Below are positions 32,434 to 41,296 of a stretch of DNA of 64,000 nucleotides, one piece after another (within the stretch, counting starts at the first letter, position 1; each line of letters begins with the position of its first letter). Where the stretch lies: assembly GCA_020628865.1 (NCBI GenBank), contig JAHDEJ010000006.1, positions 98,277 to 162,276 of the forward strand, written 5' to 3'. Source of the DNA: Acidimicrobiales bacterium. GTDB lineage: Bacteria; Actinomycetota; Acidimicrobiia; Acidimicrobiales; SHLQ01. The notes under the pieces were generated by a model. The model had not been told where the DNA came from and did not search any database. It worked only from the letters and a program-made list of their open reading frames with translations. The translations under genes were made by a program, and so were the position numbers.

Positions 32434-34497
32434 ATGGACGACAAACAAACAGCGAGAATGCGTGGGCGAATCGTCTTTGCCATCGCCGCCGCCTCCGGCG
32501 CGCTCTTCGCCCTGCGCGTCTTCGCCGGCTCGATGCTCTCGTACCTCATCCTCTCCGCCGTCACGTTGGCCGGTCTGTCGCTCGCCATTTCGCTGCGCGG
32601 GCACTACGACGACTACACCCACGGACCCCGACTGCGCCGCACCGCCGGATCCGCCAAAGAGGACGACGTCGCCTCGGAGGATGTCCCCTCGGATGTCCAG
32701 GAGCTCAGCTGGCGCTACGGCCAGATGGGCCAGCGAATGCGTCGCAGCCTCCAGCTTCGCGACGATGAGTCGGCGATCCTCGAGCTGATCGCCGAGGACA
32801 CGGACCGATCCATCGTGCTGCGCAGCATCTCCGAGCTGCTGGCCAACCAGTTCCCGGGCTGCCGGTTCCGATTCGCCACCGCGAACATCGGCCGGCCCGA
32901 CCAGGCCGACCGCACCTGGCCGATCGTCGACGAAACCGACCAGGACTCCGCGTGGGTGCTCCAGGCGGTGTTGGTCGACCCGTCGCAGAACCCCGATCCC
33001 GACGTCATCGCCCTGGCACAGGACCTGGCCCGACTCGCCCTCGACAAGGCCCGAGACCGGAACAGCCTGCGCTATCAGGCGGACCACGACGTCCTCACCG
33101 GGCTGCTGAGCCGCCGCGCCATCCTCGCCGAGCTCGATCGGGCGCTTGCCCATACCGAGGCGGTCGGCCTCATTTACGGCGACGTCGACCACTTCAAGAG
33201 CTTCAACGACAGCCTCGGTCACCTCGCCGGCGACGAACTGCTCGTTGAGGTTGCGTCCCGGATCCGGTCCAATGCGGCGTCGTCCGAACTCAGCATCGCT
33301 GCCGGCCGTCTCGGCGGCGACGAATACCTGTGCGTCCTCTCCAGCTGCACGGAGGCACAAGCCACGGACTTCGCAGAGCGACTTGAGTTCGCCATGCGGG
33401 CACCGTTCACGCTCGGCGCCATCACGACGTCTGCGTCGATGAGCTGGGGCGGCAGCTTCACCTTTTCCGACGACGGCGACAGCGCCAATCTGCTCCGTGA
33501 AGCCGACGTTGCCCTCTACCAGGTGAAGCGGAACGGCCGTGACGCGGTTCGCTTCTTCGACGACGACCTCCGCGCCTGGACGGCGGAACGCAAGCGCCTC
33601 GAGAACGACCTCAGCCTGTCGATCTCCAAGAAGTCCGGCATCCACACCGACTTCCAACCACAGTTCGATTCGGACAAGAACCTGATCGGGTTCGAAGCTC
33701 TTGGCCGTTGGCATCGCCAGGGTGTCGGCCTCGTACCGCCGGACGAGTTCATCCCGGTTGCCGTCGAACGTGGTCTCATGGCCGACTTCGACCACGAGAT
33801 CTTCCGGCACGTGGCCCACGTCCTCGGAACGGGCCGCAAGGAAGGCCGCTCGTTCGGCATGGTCAGCATCAACGTGTCGGCCGAGCGCCTGGAACGGCCC
33901 GACTTCGTCGAGGCGACGCTGACAGCACTCCGTCAGGAGGCCATCGATCCGACGGACGTGATCATCGAGATCACCGAGAGTTCGCTGCTTCGCGACCTGT
34001 CCGAGCGTGGCCGTCGGCTCGAGGAGCTCCGTCGCTGGGGCATCCGCATCGCCGTCGACGACTTCGGCACCGGCTACTCGTCGCTGTCGTATCTCCGGGA
34101 GCTCCCGGTCGACATCCTGAAGCTCGACAAGGAATTCGTGTCCGACATCGACACGTCCACGGAGAGCCAGGCGATCGTCCAGGCGATCCTCGCACTGGCT
34201 CGGGCGCTCAAGCTGAAGACCGTGGCCGAGGGTGTGGAGCGCGAGTCACAGTTCGAGATCCTGTCCCGACTCGGCTGCGACATCTTCCAGGGCTATCTGC
34301 TCGGCCGCCCGTTGAAGTTGGACGTGGCCCGCGAACGAGCAGCCGCCACGTGGCGGCCGGACCCGTTCTCGACCGCCTACGAATGGCAGGACACCCCGCC
34401 CGACGATGCTGAGCAGCTCGAGGTCCGCAGCAAGGTGCCCTTCACCATCAACCTCGACACCGCCCGCGTCCAACACCGCGAAATCCCCGGGGCCTAG
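32434..34497 (+). CDS. membrane-anchored GGDEF-EAL protein (c-di-GMP turnover)
   Basis: N-terminal TM segments; GRLGGDEYLCVL (GGDEY variant); EAL domain motifs FEALGRWH, IEITESSLL, DDFGTGYSSLSYL, VAEGVE. Confidence 0.93.
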   Translation: MDDKQTARMRGRIVFAIAAASGALFALRVFAGSMLSYLILSAVTLAGLSLAISLRGHYDDYTHGPRLRRTAGSAKEDDVASEDVPSDVQELSWRYGQMGQRMRRSLQLRDDESAILELIAEDTDRSIVLRSISELLANQFPGCRFRFATANIGRPDQADRTWPIVDETDQDSAWVLQAVLVDPSQNPDPDVIALAQDLARLALDKARDRNSLRYQADHDVLTGLLSRRAILAELDRALAHTEAVGLIYGDVDHFKSFNDSLGHLAGDELLVEVASRIRSNAASSELSIAAGRLGGDEYLCVLSSCTEAQATDFAERLEFAMRAPFTLGAITTSASMSWGGSFTFSDDGDSANLLREADVALYQVKRNGRDAVRFFDDDLRAWTAERKRLENDLSLSISKKSGIHTDFQPQFDSDKNLIGFEALGRWHRQGVGLVPPDEFIPVAVERGLMADFDHEIFRHVAHVLGTGRKEGRSFGMVSINVSAERLERPDFVEATLTALRQEAIDPTDVIIEITESSLLRDLSERGRRLEELRRWGIRIAVDDFGTGYSSLSYLRELPVDILKLDKEFVSDIDTSTESQAIVQAILALARALKLKTVAEGVERESQFEILSRLGCDIFQGYLLGRPLKLDVARERAAATWRPDPFSTAYEWQDTPPDDAEQLEVRSKVPFTINLDTARVQHREIPGA

Positions 34498-34505
34498 AGA
34501 GCCGT

Positions 34506-34659
34506 AGGTGCCTGGCACCTAACGACCCCTTAGGTGCCAGGCACCTGAGGTGAGAGATTGTCAGAATCGTTGATTTCATTGGGCATCGAACGATTGCATC
34601 GCTCGCAATGCTTCGTTTAGGTGCCAGGCACCTAACGAAGCACTAGGTGCCAGGCACCT
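34506..34659. repeat. REP/BIME-like cluster: four copies of AGGTGCC(A/T)GGCACCT
   Basis: Palindromes at 34506-34520, 34532-34546, 34619-34633, 34645-34659; shares TAGGTGCCAGGCACCTGAGGTG...ATCGTTG with the 2799-2905 cluster. Confidence 0.92.
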
Positions 34660-34739
34660 AACGAGGTTGATGCCCGTTGGGCGGCGTTTCGGCGCAGCCG
34701 AAAGGCCAGTAGTGACGAGCCGTCAGGCGAGGAACGGCT

Positions 34740-35621
34740 CTAGGCCTCGTTGATGACCTGCTGTCGCCAATCCTCAGTTGCTTCTACCTGGTTGAAGGTG
34801 AAGACGTGGAGGCCCGTGATGTTGAGGGCTTCGAGGTCGGCGACCATTGGCTCGAGGATGTCGTCCGGGTCGTAGGCGCCGGGGGACATGAGCTTCGTGA
34901 CGGCGGCCCGGTTCTTCTTGAGGAAGCGCAGCGAGGCGCCCACACCGAGGCGGACACCCATGGTCATGAGCTTTGTGCGATCGACGACACCGGGGATGCC
35001 GAGCTGCACCGGAAGGGTGAAGCCGGCAGCCCGCTCCTCGCGGAGCCACGACATGATGAGGTCGGTGTCGAAGCACATCTGCGTGCTGGCCCAACCCTCA
35101 ACGCCGGCCCCGGCGAGCAGCGCCTGCTTCATGTGCAGGTGCTCGTGGATGACCTCGTTCGGGATGAGCGCGTGGCCGTCCGGGTAGGACGTGATGCCGA
35201 CCTTCTTCAGCCCGTGCTCGGTCTCGAACAGATCCTGCAGGAACGCGTGGGCGCCCTCGTACGGGCCTGCGGGCTCCTCGGCGTCACCGGCGACCACAAA
35301 GATCGTGTCGTAGCCCTCGGTGCGGAACCAGTTGGCGAGCCGCTCGACGTGGTCCTTGCCCTCGACCAGACGGGCCGAGATGTGCGGAACCGGTCGGTGG
35401 CCGAGGTCGCGGATCCGGTCGGTCAGTTCGACCGTGGCGTCGAGGCCTTTCACCGGGCTCGCCGTCACGGAGACGAGCGAGTTCTCGGGGAGTGCCTCGA
35501 TGCCGGCTTCGACCGACTTGAGCGGGATGAGCTCGAAGGTCATGCCCTCGACGAGCTGACGGCGATACGCCATCTCCGGCGAATCGATGGTCGGCTTCTT
35601 GTCTTTGCTGAACAATGCCAT
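34740..35621 (-). CDS. metF: methylenetetrahydrofolate reductase family protein
   Basis: 293 aa TIM-barrel; FELIPLKSVEAGIEALPENSLVSVTASPVKGLDATVEL, GDAEEPAGPYEGAHAFLQDL, AGFTLPVQLGIPGVVDRTKL. Confidence 0.85.
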   Translation of the reverse strand: MALFSKDKKPTIDSPEMAYRRQLVEGMTFELIPLKSVEAGIEALPENSLVSVTASPVKGLDATVELTDRIRDLGHRPVPHISARLVEGKDHVERLANWFRTEGYDTIFVVAGDAEEPAGPYEGAHAFLQDLFETEHGLKKVGITSYPDGHALIPNEVIHEHLHMKQALLAGAGVEGWASTQMCFDTDLIMSWLREERAAGFTLPVQLGIPGVVDRTKLMTMGVRLGVGASLRFLKKNRAAVTKLMSPGAYDPDDILEPMVADLEALNITGLHVFTFNQVEATEDWRQQVINEA

Positions 35622-35731
35622 GTTGTTGGATGTCCTTTGGGAAGAGAGTTGTCAGAAGCTCCCGAGGGGAGCGGAGCTGTGCGAAGCGACCATGTCGGTC
35701 GCAGGGGTTCTCGGCTGGAAAGTGCCGAGCG

Positions 35732-37429
35732 TTATGACAGGTTGATGATGTTGCCGTCGGCGTCGATGTCGATCTTCTGGGCGGCCGGGGCCTTGCCGAG
35801 ACCGGGCATGGTGCGCATGTCGCCGCAGATCGGGTAGACGAAGCCTGCGCCCACGGAAGCACGAACTTCGCGGACGGGGAGGGTCCAACCGGTGGGTGCA
35901 CCCTTGAGCGCAGCGAACGCCGAGATCGACAGGTGGGTCTTGGCGATGCAGACCGGGAGGTTGCCGAAACCGTTGGCCTCGTAGTTGTCGATCTGCTTCG
36001 CTGCGGCGGGGGAGACGTCGATGCCGTCGGCGCCGTACACCTTCTTGGCGACGGTCTCGATCTTCTCGCGGATCGGCATGTCGTCCGGGTAGAGGACCTC
36101 GAAGTTCGACGGCTCGTCGGCCGCTTCGGTGATCGCGGTGGCGAGTTCGGTGGCACCCTGGCCGCCATCGGAGAAGTGGGTGGAGACCGCGGCGCGGGCG
36201 CCGTACTCCTGGGCGATCTCGTGGATGGCGTTGATGTCCTCGTCGTGGTCGCCGGGGAACACGTTGATGGCGACGACCGGGGTCACGCCGTGGACCTGCA
36301 TGTTCTCGAGCTGCTTGCGCAGGTTGTCGCCGCCCTGGTGGACCTCGTCCGGGTTGGCTTCGAGGAGTGCGGGCGGAAGGTCCTTGCCGGCCACGATCTT
36401 GTGGTTGCCGGAGTGGGCCTTGAGGCCACGGACGGTTGCGACGAGCACGGCGGCGTCGGGGGCGATGCCCGAGTAGCGGCACTTGATGTTGAAGAAGCGC
36501 TCGGCGCCCATGTCGGCGCCGAAGCCGGCCTCGGTGAGGAGGTAGTCGGCGGTCTTGATGCCGATCTGGTCGGCGACGATCGAGCTGTTGCCGGTGGCGA
36601 TGTTGCCGAAGGGGCCGGTGTGCACGAGGGCGGCGGTGCCTTCGAGCGTCTGCATCAGGTTCGGCTTGATGGCTTCCTTGAGGATGACGGTCATGGAGCC
36701 GGCGGCGCCGATGTCTTCGGCGGTGACCGGGGTGCCGTCCTTGGTGTAGCCGAGGACGATGCGGCCCATGCGGACACGGAGGTCCTGGAGACTGGTGCAG
36801 AGCGCCAGAGCGGCCATGACCTCGGAGGCGGCGGTGATGTCGAAGCCGGTCTCGCGGGGGACGCCGTCGAGGCGGCCACCGAGGCCGATGACGGCGTTGC
36901 GCAGCGCGCGGTCGTTGACGTCGAGGACGCGGCGCCAGGTGATGTTGTTGGTGTCGATGCCGGTTTCGTTGCCGTGGTAGAGGTGGGCGTCGAGCATGGC
37001 CGAGCACAGGTTGTGGGCGGCGGTGACGGCGTGCATGTCGCCGGTCAGGTGGAGGTTGAAGAGCTCCATTGGGACGACCTGGCTGTAGCCGCCGCCGGCG
37101 GCGCCGCCCTTGATGCCGAAGGTCGGGCCCATGGACGGCTGGCGGATGGCGATGGTGGCCGACTTGCCGATGTGCTGGAACGCCTGGCCGAGGCCGACGG
37201 TCGTGGTGGTCTTGCCCTCGCCGAGCGGGGTGGGGGTGATGGCGGAGACGACGACGTACTTGGCGTCGGGGCGGTCGGACATTGCCGGGATGGCTTCGAG
37301 CTGGACCTTGGCGGCACCGATGCCGTAGGGCTCGAGGTTCTCCTGGGGGATGCCGGCGCGGTCGGCGATCTCGGTCAGCGGAAGGAGTTCGGCACCCTGC
37401 GCGATGTCGAGATCAGATGGAAAAGCCAT
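35732..37429 (-). CDS. fhs: formate--tetrahydrofolate ligase
   Basis: 565 aa; TPTPLGEGKTTTTVGLGQAF, RQPSMGPTFGIKGGAAGGGYSQVVPMEL, hallmark Fhs motifs. Confidence 0.98.
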   Translation of the reverse strand: MAFPSDLDIAQGAELLPLTEIADRAGIPQENLEPYGIGAAKVQLEAIPAMSDRPDAKYVVVSAITPTPLGEGKTTTTVGLGQAFQHIGKSATIAIRQPSMGPTFGIKGGAAGGGYSQVVPMELFNLHLTGDMHAVTAAHNLCSAMLDAHLYHGNETGIDTNNITWRRVLDVNDRALRNAVIGLGGRLDGVPRETGFDITAASEVMAALALCTSLQDLRVRMGRIVLGYTKDGTPVTAEDIGAAGSMTVILKEAIKPNLMQTLEGTAALVHTGPFGNIATGNSSIVADQIGIKTADYLLTEAGFGADMGAERFFNIKCRYSGIAPDAAVLVATVRGLKAHSGNHKIVAGKDLPPALLEANPDEVHQGGDNLRKQLENMQVHGVTPVVAINVFPGDHDEDINAIHEIAQEYGARAAVSTHFSDGGQGATELATAITEAADEPSNFEVLYPDDMPIREKIETVAKKVYGADGIDVSPAAAKQIDNYEANGFGNLPVCIAKTHLSISAFAALKGAPTGWTLPVREVRASVGAGFVYPICGDMRTMPGLGKAPAAQKIDIDADGNIINLS

Positions 37430-37509
37430 GACGAGGTCCCCCTGTTGGGAAGTGAAGAGTGATGGGTCGTGCGGCTAGTACCGACGACTGACGAGAGTGT
37501 AGCGAGGTG

Positions 37510-37542
37510 TTCCGCATAGTGAAAGTGTTCCACGATGCGGAA
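37510..37542. promoter_or_regulatory. paired 15-bp operator-like sites upstream of fhs-metF
   Basis: TTCCGCATAGTGAAA (37510-37524) and inverted TTCCACGATGCGGAA (37528-37542; reverse complement TTCCGCATCGTGGAA). Confidence 0.65.
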
Positions 37543-37598
37543 AACGCAATGTTCATCTTCGCTGTTCGGGGTCAGACTGCAATTTTGTGGGGTGTTGG

Positions 37599-38540
37599 TC
37601 AGGCGCCGGTGAGGCGCTCCACGACCTTGGCGAATTCGACCCCTGCTTCGCCTCCGCCCTGCTGGATCACGACGTAGCTGAAGCCCCAGCGTTCGCGTCG
37701 TTCCTGCAGGGTCTCGCAGATCTGGTCCACGTTGCCGACGAGCAGCGCCGGGCTCTGCGCCACGACCTCGGTGGGCATGCCGAACAGCTCGGCGAACAGT
37801 GCGAGCTGGCCGTCTCGATCGTCGGTGATCGAGGTCTGCATCGTGAGCGAGTTGAGCTCGATCTGGTCGAACCGGTCGCCGGCGGCCTCCCTCACCCGGG
37901 CCACCTTGGCGTCGTAGGCCTCGGGCATGGAATCGGCGATGGCGTCGCTGCCGATCTCGCCGGAACGCAGGTTGGCGGTGATGCCGACGATGTCGGCGTT
38001 GCGGGCGGCCACTCCGAGCATGCGCGGGCCACCACCTCCGATGATGATCGGCGGGCCGCCTGGAGCGTGGGGGAGCGGCTGTCCGTCGTAGCCGGCGAGC
38101 TGGTAGTGCGTACCGTCGTAGTCGGCCGCACCCTCGGCCCAGCAGCGGCGGATGACGTCGAGGCTTTCCTGCATGCGCTCGATGCGTTCGCCGGGGGCGT
38201 CGTACTCCATGCCGGTCTGTTCGTAGTCGGTGCGCATCCATCCGGCGCCGATACCGAACTCGAGGCGGCCCTCGGAGAGCACATCGAGCGTGGCCATCTC
38301 CTTGGCGAGAATGATGGGATGGCGGTAGTCGTTGCCGAACACCAGCGCCCCGACCTTCAACGTGGTGGTGACGGCTGCCGCGGCCGAGAGCGCGGCGATG
38401 GGGGCGAGCTGGTCGTGGAAGTGGTCGGGCACGACGAGCGACGAGTAGCCGAGGTCCTCGACCATGCGGGCGGTGTCGGTCCACGAACGGCCCTCGATGG
38501 GACCGCGAACCTGAAGGCCGAAACGAAAGGGTTTGCTCAT
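37599..38540 (-). CDS. LLM class F420-dependent oxidoreductase
   Basis: LGYSSLVVPDHFHDQLAPIAAL, LEFGIGAGWMRTDYEQTG, PPIIIGGGGPRMLGVAAR; ATG at 38540. Confidence 0.88.
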   Translation of the reverse strand: MSKPFRFGLQVRGPIEGRSWTDTARMVEDLGYSSLVVPDHFHDQLAPIAALSAAAAVTTTLKVGALVFGNDYRHPIILAKEMATLDVLSEGRLEFGIGAGWMRTDYEQTGMEYDAPGERIERMQESLDVIRRCWAEGAADYDGTHYQLAGYDGQPLPHAPGGPPIIIGGGGPRMLGVAARNADIVGITANLRSGEIGSDAIADSMPEAYDAKVARVREAAGDRFDQIELNSLTMQTSITDDRDGQLALFAELFGMPTEVVAQSPALLVGNVDQICETLQERRERWGFSYVVIQQGGGEAGVEFAKVVERLTGA

Positions 38541-38619
38541 GGCGCCAGTCTGACAGATGGACCGGCTCGGCGGCCGAGTGCTACGACTGGTCGACATCGC
38601 AGAACGATCGGGGGACTCG

Positions 38620-39732
38620 ATGCGAACGCACACCTATTCGTCGTTGGGCTTGGACCGCGATGCGGTGGAGGCCCGGCTCGCAGCCGGCCTCAATCTGCCC
38701 GTGCACACCTACCTGGATCAGGCCGTGCACGACTTCGAGATGGAGGCCATCTTCGATCGGTCGTGGCAGTACCTGGCGCCGGTGCATCGACTTCGTGAGC
38801 CGGGCTCGTTCGTGACTGCAACGATCGGCCGGACGCCGGTGGTGGTCACTCGGCACCGGGATGGCGAGCTTCACGGGTTCGTGAATGCGTGTCGGCACCG
38901 CGGGTTCGAGGTGGCCAGTGGTGATGGCAGCTGTTCCCGGCTGCAGTGCCGGTACCACGGTTGGATCTACGACCTCGACGGCACCCTCGTGCGAATCGGC
39001 AACGCTCCCGATGGTTCGGTCGACAACATGGGGGACCTGGGCCTGCAACCGGTCTCCGTCGAGACGTTCGCCCAGGCCGTGTTCGTCAACCCGGACCCAA
39101 ACGCTGCGTCGTTCGAAGACTCGAATCCCGGGATCCGGCAGGTGTGCGAGACGATCGGCATCTCGTTCGACGAAGACCGTTACGTGCCGTTCTCCCGGTA
39201 CGAAGTCACCCAAGCCTCGAATTGGAAGCTCTGGTACGACAACGGCACCGAGTGCTATCACTGCCCGACGCTGCATTCGCAGTCGTTCGGGGCCGCCTAC
39301 GACGTGCGTGACGGCCTGTACGAGACCGAGATGGCACCGAACTTCTATGCGGCGAAGTTCGCGGCTGCCGAGCGCAGTGACGGAGCGTTGGTGGGTGGCG
39401 GCTATCGGTCGTTGCAACCCTTCCCCGGCACCCAGTTCATCCAGCAGGACGATTTCATGGTTGCGGCGCGGATCGTGCCGAACTCGCCGTCCTCGTGCAC
39501 GTTCGTGGCCGACTACTTCGCCGAGGACGGGGCGGATCCGGCTCGGGTGGAGGAGTGGGCCAAGCTGTGGAGCCAGACCTACGACGAGGACGCCGAAGTG
39601 GTTTCCGTCATCCAGCAGAACATGGCGAGCGGCCGGGTGAACGAGATGCGCTACGTGGCCCCGTTGGAAGACATCTCGCGCTTCTACCACCGCCTCGTCT
39701 GGGACCGGTACGTCGAAGCGCTCGAGGACTGA
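38620..39732 (+). CDS. Rieske non-heme iron oxygenase, alpha subunit (ring-hydroxylating / quaternary-amine oxygenase-like)
   Basis: Rieske CRHRG...CRYHGW and mononuclear iron motif ECYHCPTLH; start ATG 38620. Confidence 0.92.
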   Translation: MRTHTYSSLGLDRDAVEARLAAGLNLPVHTYLDQAVHDFEMEAIFDRSWQYLAPVHRLREPGSFVTATIGRTPVVVTRHRDGELHGFVNACRHRGFEVASGDGSCSRLQCRYHGWIYDLDGTLVRIGNAPDGSVDNMGDLGLQPVSVETFAQAVFVNPDPNAASFEDSNPGIRQVCETIGISFDEDRYVPFSRYEVTQASNWKLWYDNGTECYHCPTLHSQSFGAAYDVRDGLYETEMAPNFYAAKFAAAERSDGALVGGGYRSLQPFPGTQFIQQDDFMVAARIVPNSPSSCTFVADYFAEDGADPARVEEWAKLWSQTYDEDAEVVSVIQQNMASGRVNEMRYVAPLEDISRFYHRLVWDRYVEALED

Positions 39733-39762
39733 CCAGCCTGCCGATTGGGTGGGCGAGCGCCC

Positions 39763-40611
39763 TCAGACTTGCAGGAAGCCGTCGACGGCAGCGCAAAACT
39801 GAGCCGGCGCATCGACCCAGGGGAAGTGTCCGCACCCATCGAGCGTGACGTGCGCGGCCGTGGGAAACAGTGAGGCGATGTGATCCCCCGTGGAAACTCC
39901 GGTTGCGCAGTCGAACGCGCCGGTCAGGACGAGGACCGGAGCGGTGCAGGCGTCGAGTTTCGGAGCGACAGCGTCCAGCGTGAATGCTTCGCTGTAGAAC
40001 TCCGACCGCGCGGTCTGATTGACCTGCGATGCTTCCGCAGCGGCGTGTTGCTCGGCCGATTCGGTCCACGGCCCGTAGAACATCGGGTTCATGCGCGAGA
40101 CGAGCTGGTCGACTTCGTCGGGTTCGGCCCCGGCGAGCAGACGTTCGCGAGCGGCGATTGCTTCAGCAACGAGCGGTTCGGTTCTGCGGGATTCGCGGAT
40201 TCGATCGGCGTCGGAGGTTCCGTCGGGAAGTCCGCGTGCGCTTGGCGTGACCAGCACGAGGCGGTTGATTCGGTCGGGGTTTGACGCAGCGAAGAGCAGG
40301 GCGGCGGAGGACCCGGCGGAGTGGGCGAGCACATCGATGGGTCCGGTGCTGACGGCGGCTGCGGCGAGGGGCAGGTCCTTTGCGACTTCGGTGACTCGCC
40401 AACCTTCGGTGTCGACAGCATCGTCGGAGCCGCCGGTTCCGCGTGCGTCGGGAATCATCAGCGTTCGGGTTGACGTGAGTCCGCCAAGATCGCCGAGGTA
40501 GACGGCGCTGCGGCCCGGTCCTCCCGCGATGCACAGCAGCCGGGGGCCTTCGCCCGTGGTGGAAATCGTCATTCGTGCGCCATCGTCACGAGTCACGTCG
40601 ATGCGTTCCAT
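39763..40611 (-). CDS. alpha/beta hydrolase (proline iminopeptidase-like)
   Basis: DARGTGGSD, VLAHSAGSSAALLFA (GxSxG-like), GCGHFPWVDAP. Confidence 0.87.
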   Translation of the reverse strand: MERIDVTRDDGARMTISTTGEGPRLLCIAGGPGRSAVYLGDLGGLTSTRTLMIPDARGTGGSDDAVDTEGWRVTEVAKDLPLAAAAVSTGPIDVLAHSAGSSAALLFAASNPDRINRLVLVTPSARGLPDGTSDADRIRESRRTEPLVAEAIAARERLLAGAEPDEVDQLVSRMNPMFYGPWTESAEQHAAAEASQVNQTARSEFYSEAFTLDAVAPKLDACTAPVLVLTGAFDCATGVSTGDHIASLFPTAAHVTLDGCGHFPWVDAPAQFCAAVDGFLQV

Positions 40612-40647
40612 CGTCCGACGCTAGGGCATCGGCCCATTCGGTGCCGG

Positions 40648-41277
40648 TCAGCGGTGGGCGGCGTGCGCTGACCAGGCGTCGAATGCGGCCATGATCTCGT
40701 CGCTGGTGCGGCGGGCGCCGGTCTGGAGGTACTCCATGGCGTTGAGTGCGCCGTTGTGGGCGTCGAGGCTCGAGCCGGCGACGATGTCCTCGACAACGCG
40801 AACGAAGTAGTCGTGCTGATGGCCGTCGACGAACGTGTAGTGGACGCACACGTCGGTGTGGCCGCCGATGAGCACGAGCGTGTCTGCTTTCAACCCTTTC
40901 AGCAGGATCTCGAGTTCGGTGCCGAAGAAGCAGCTGTACCGCCGTTTGCGGATGAAGTAGTCGTCTTCTCGCATGCCGACGGCCGGGGACACCTCGGTTC
41001 CGGGGTCGCCCTCCAGCAGGTGGATGCCTTCGGCGCCGTCGAGTTCGCGGCCGAAATCGATCAGGTCGCGGCGGTGGGCTTCCTGGAAGAAGATGATTGG
41101 CACGCCGCAGTCGCGGGCCCTCTGGATGAGCGTCGGGGCCTTCTCCATCGCGGCGTCGTAGCCGGGCATGAGCGGAATGGAGACCTCGTCGGGATCCTCG
41201 CTCACGTTGTCTTCGCCGCCCTGGATGTCGACGACGATGAGGACCGGCTTGCCCTCGATGATGTTGCGGACGGGCAT
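40648..41277 (-). CDS. cysteine hydrolase, isochorismatase-like family
   Basis: VLIVVDIQGG, IIFFQEAHR, IGGHTDVCVHYT catalytic Cys context. Confidence 0.87.
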   Translation of the reverse strand: MPVRNIIEGKPVLIVVDIQGGEDNVSEDPDEVSIPLMPGYDAAMEKAPTLIQRARDCGVPIIFFQEAHRRDLIDFGRELDGAEGIHLLEGDPGTEVSPAVGMREDDYFIRKRRYSCFFGTELEILLKGLKADTLVLIGGHTDVCVHYTFVDGHQHDYFVRVVEDIVAGSSLDAHNGALNAMEYLQTGARRTSDEIMAAFDAWSAHAAHR

Positions 41278-41296
41278 GTGGCGGCCTTCCCGGGTG

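Noticed and set aside
39763-41277. N-carbamoylsarcosine/creatinine pathway assignment for the cysteine hydrolase
   Set aside because: Isochorismatase-like cysteine hydrolases are too diverse; no creatininase or creatinase gene nearby.
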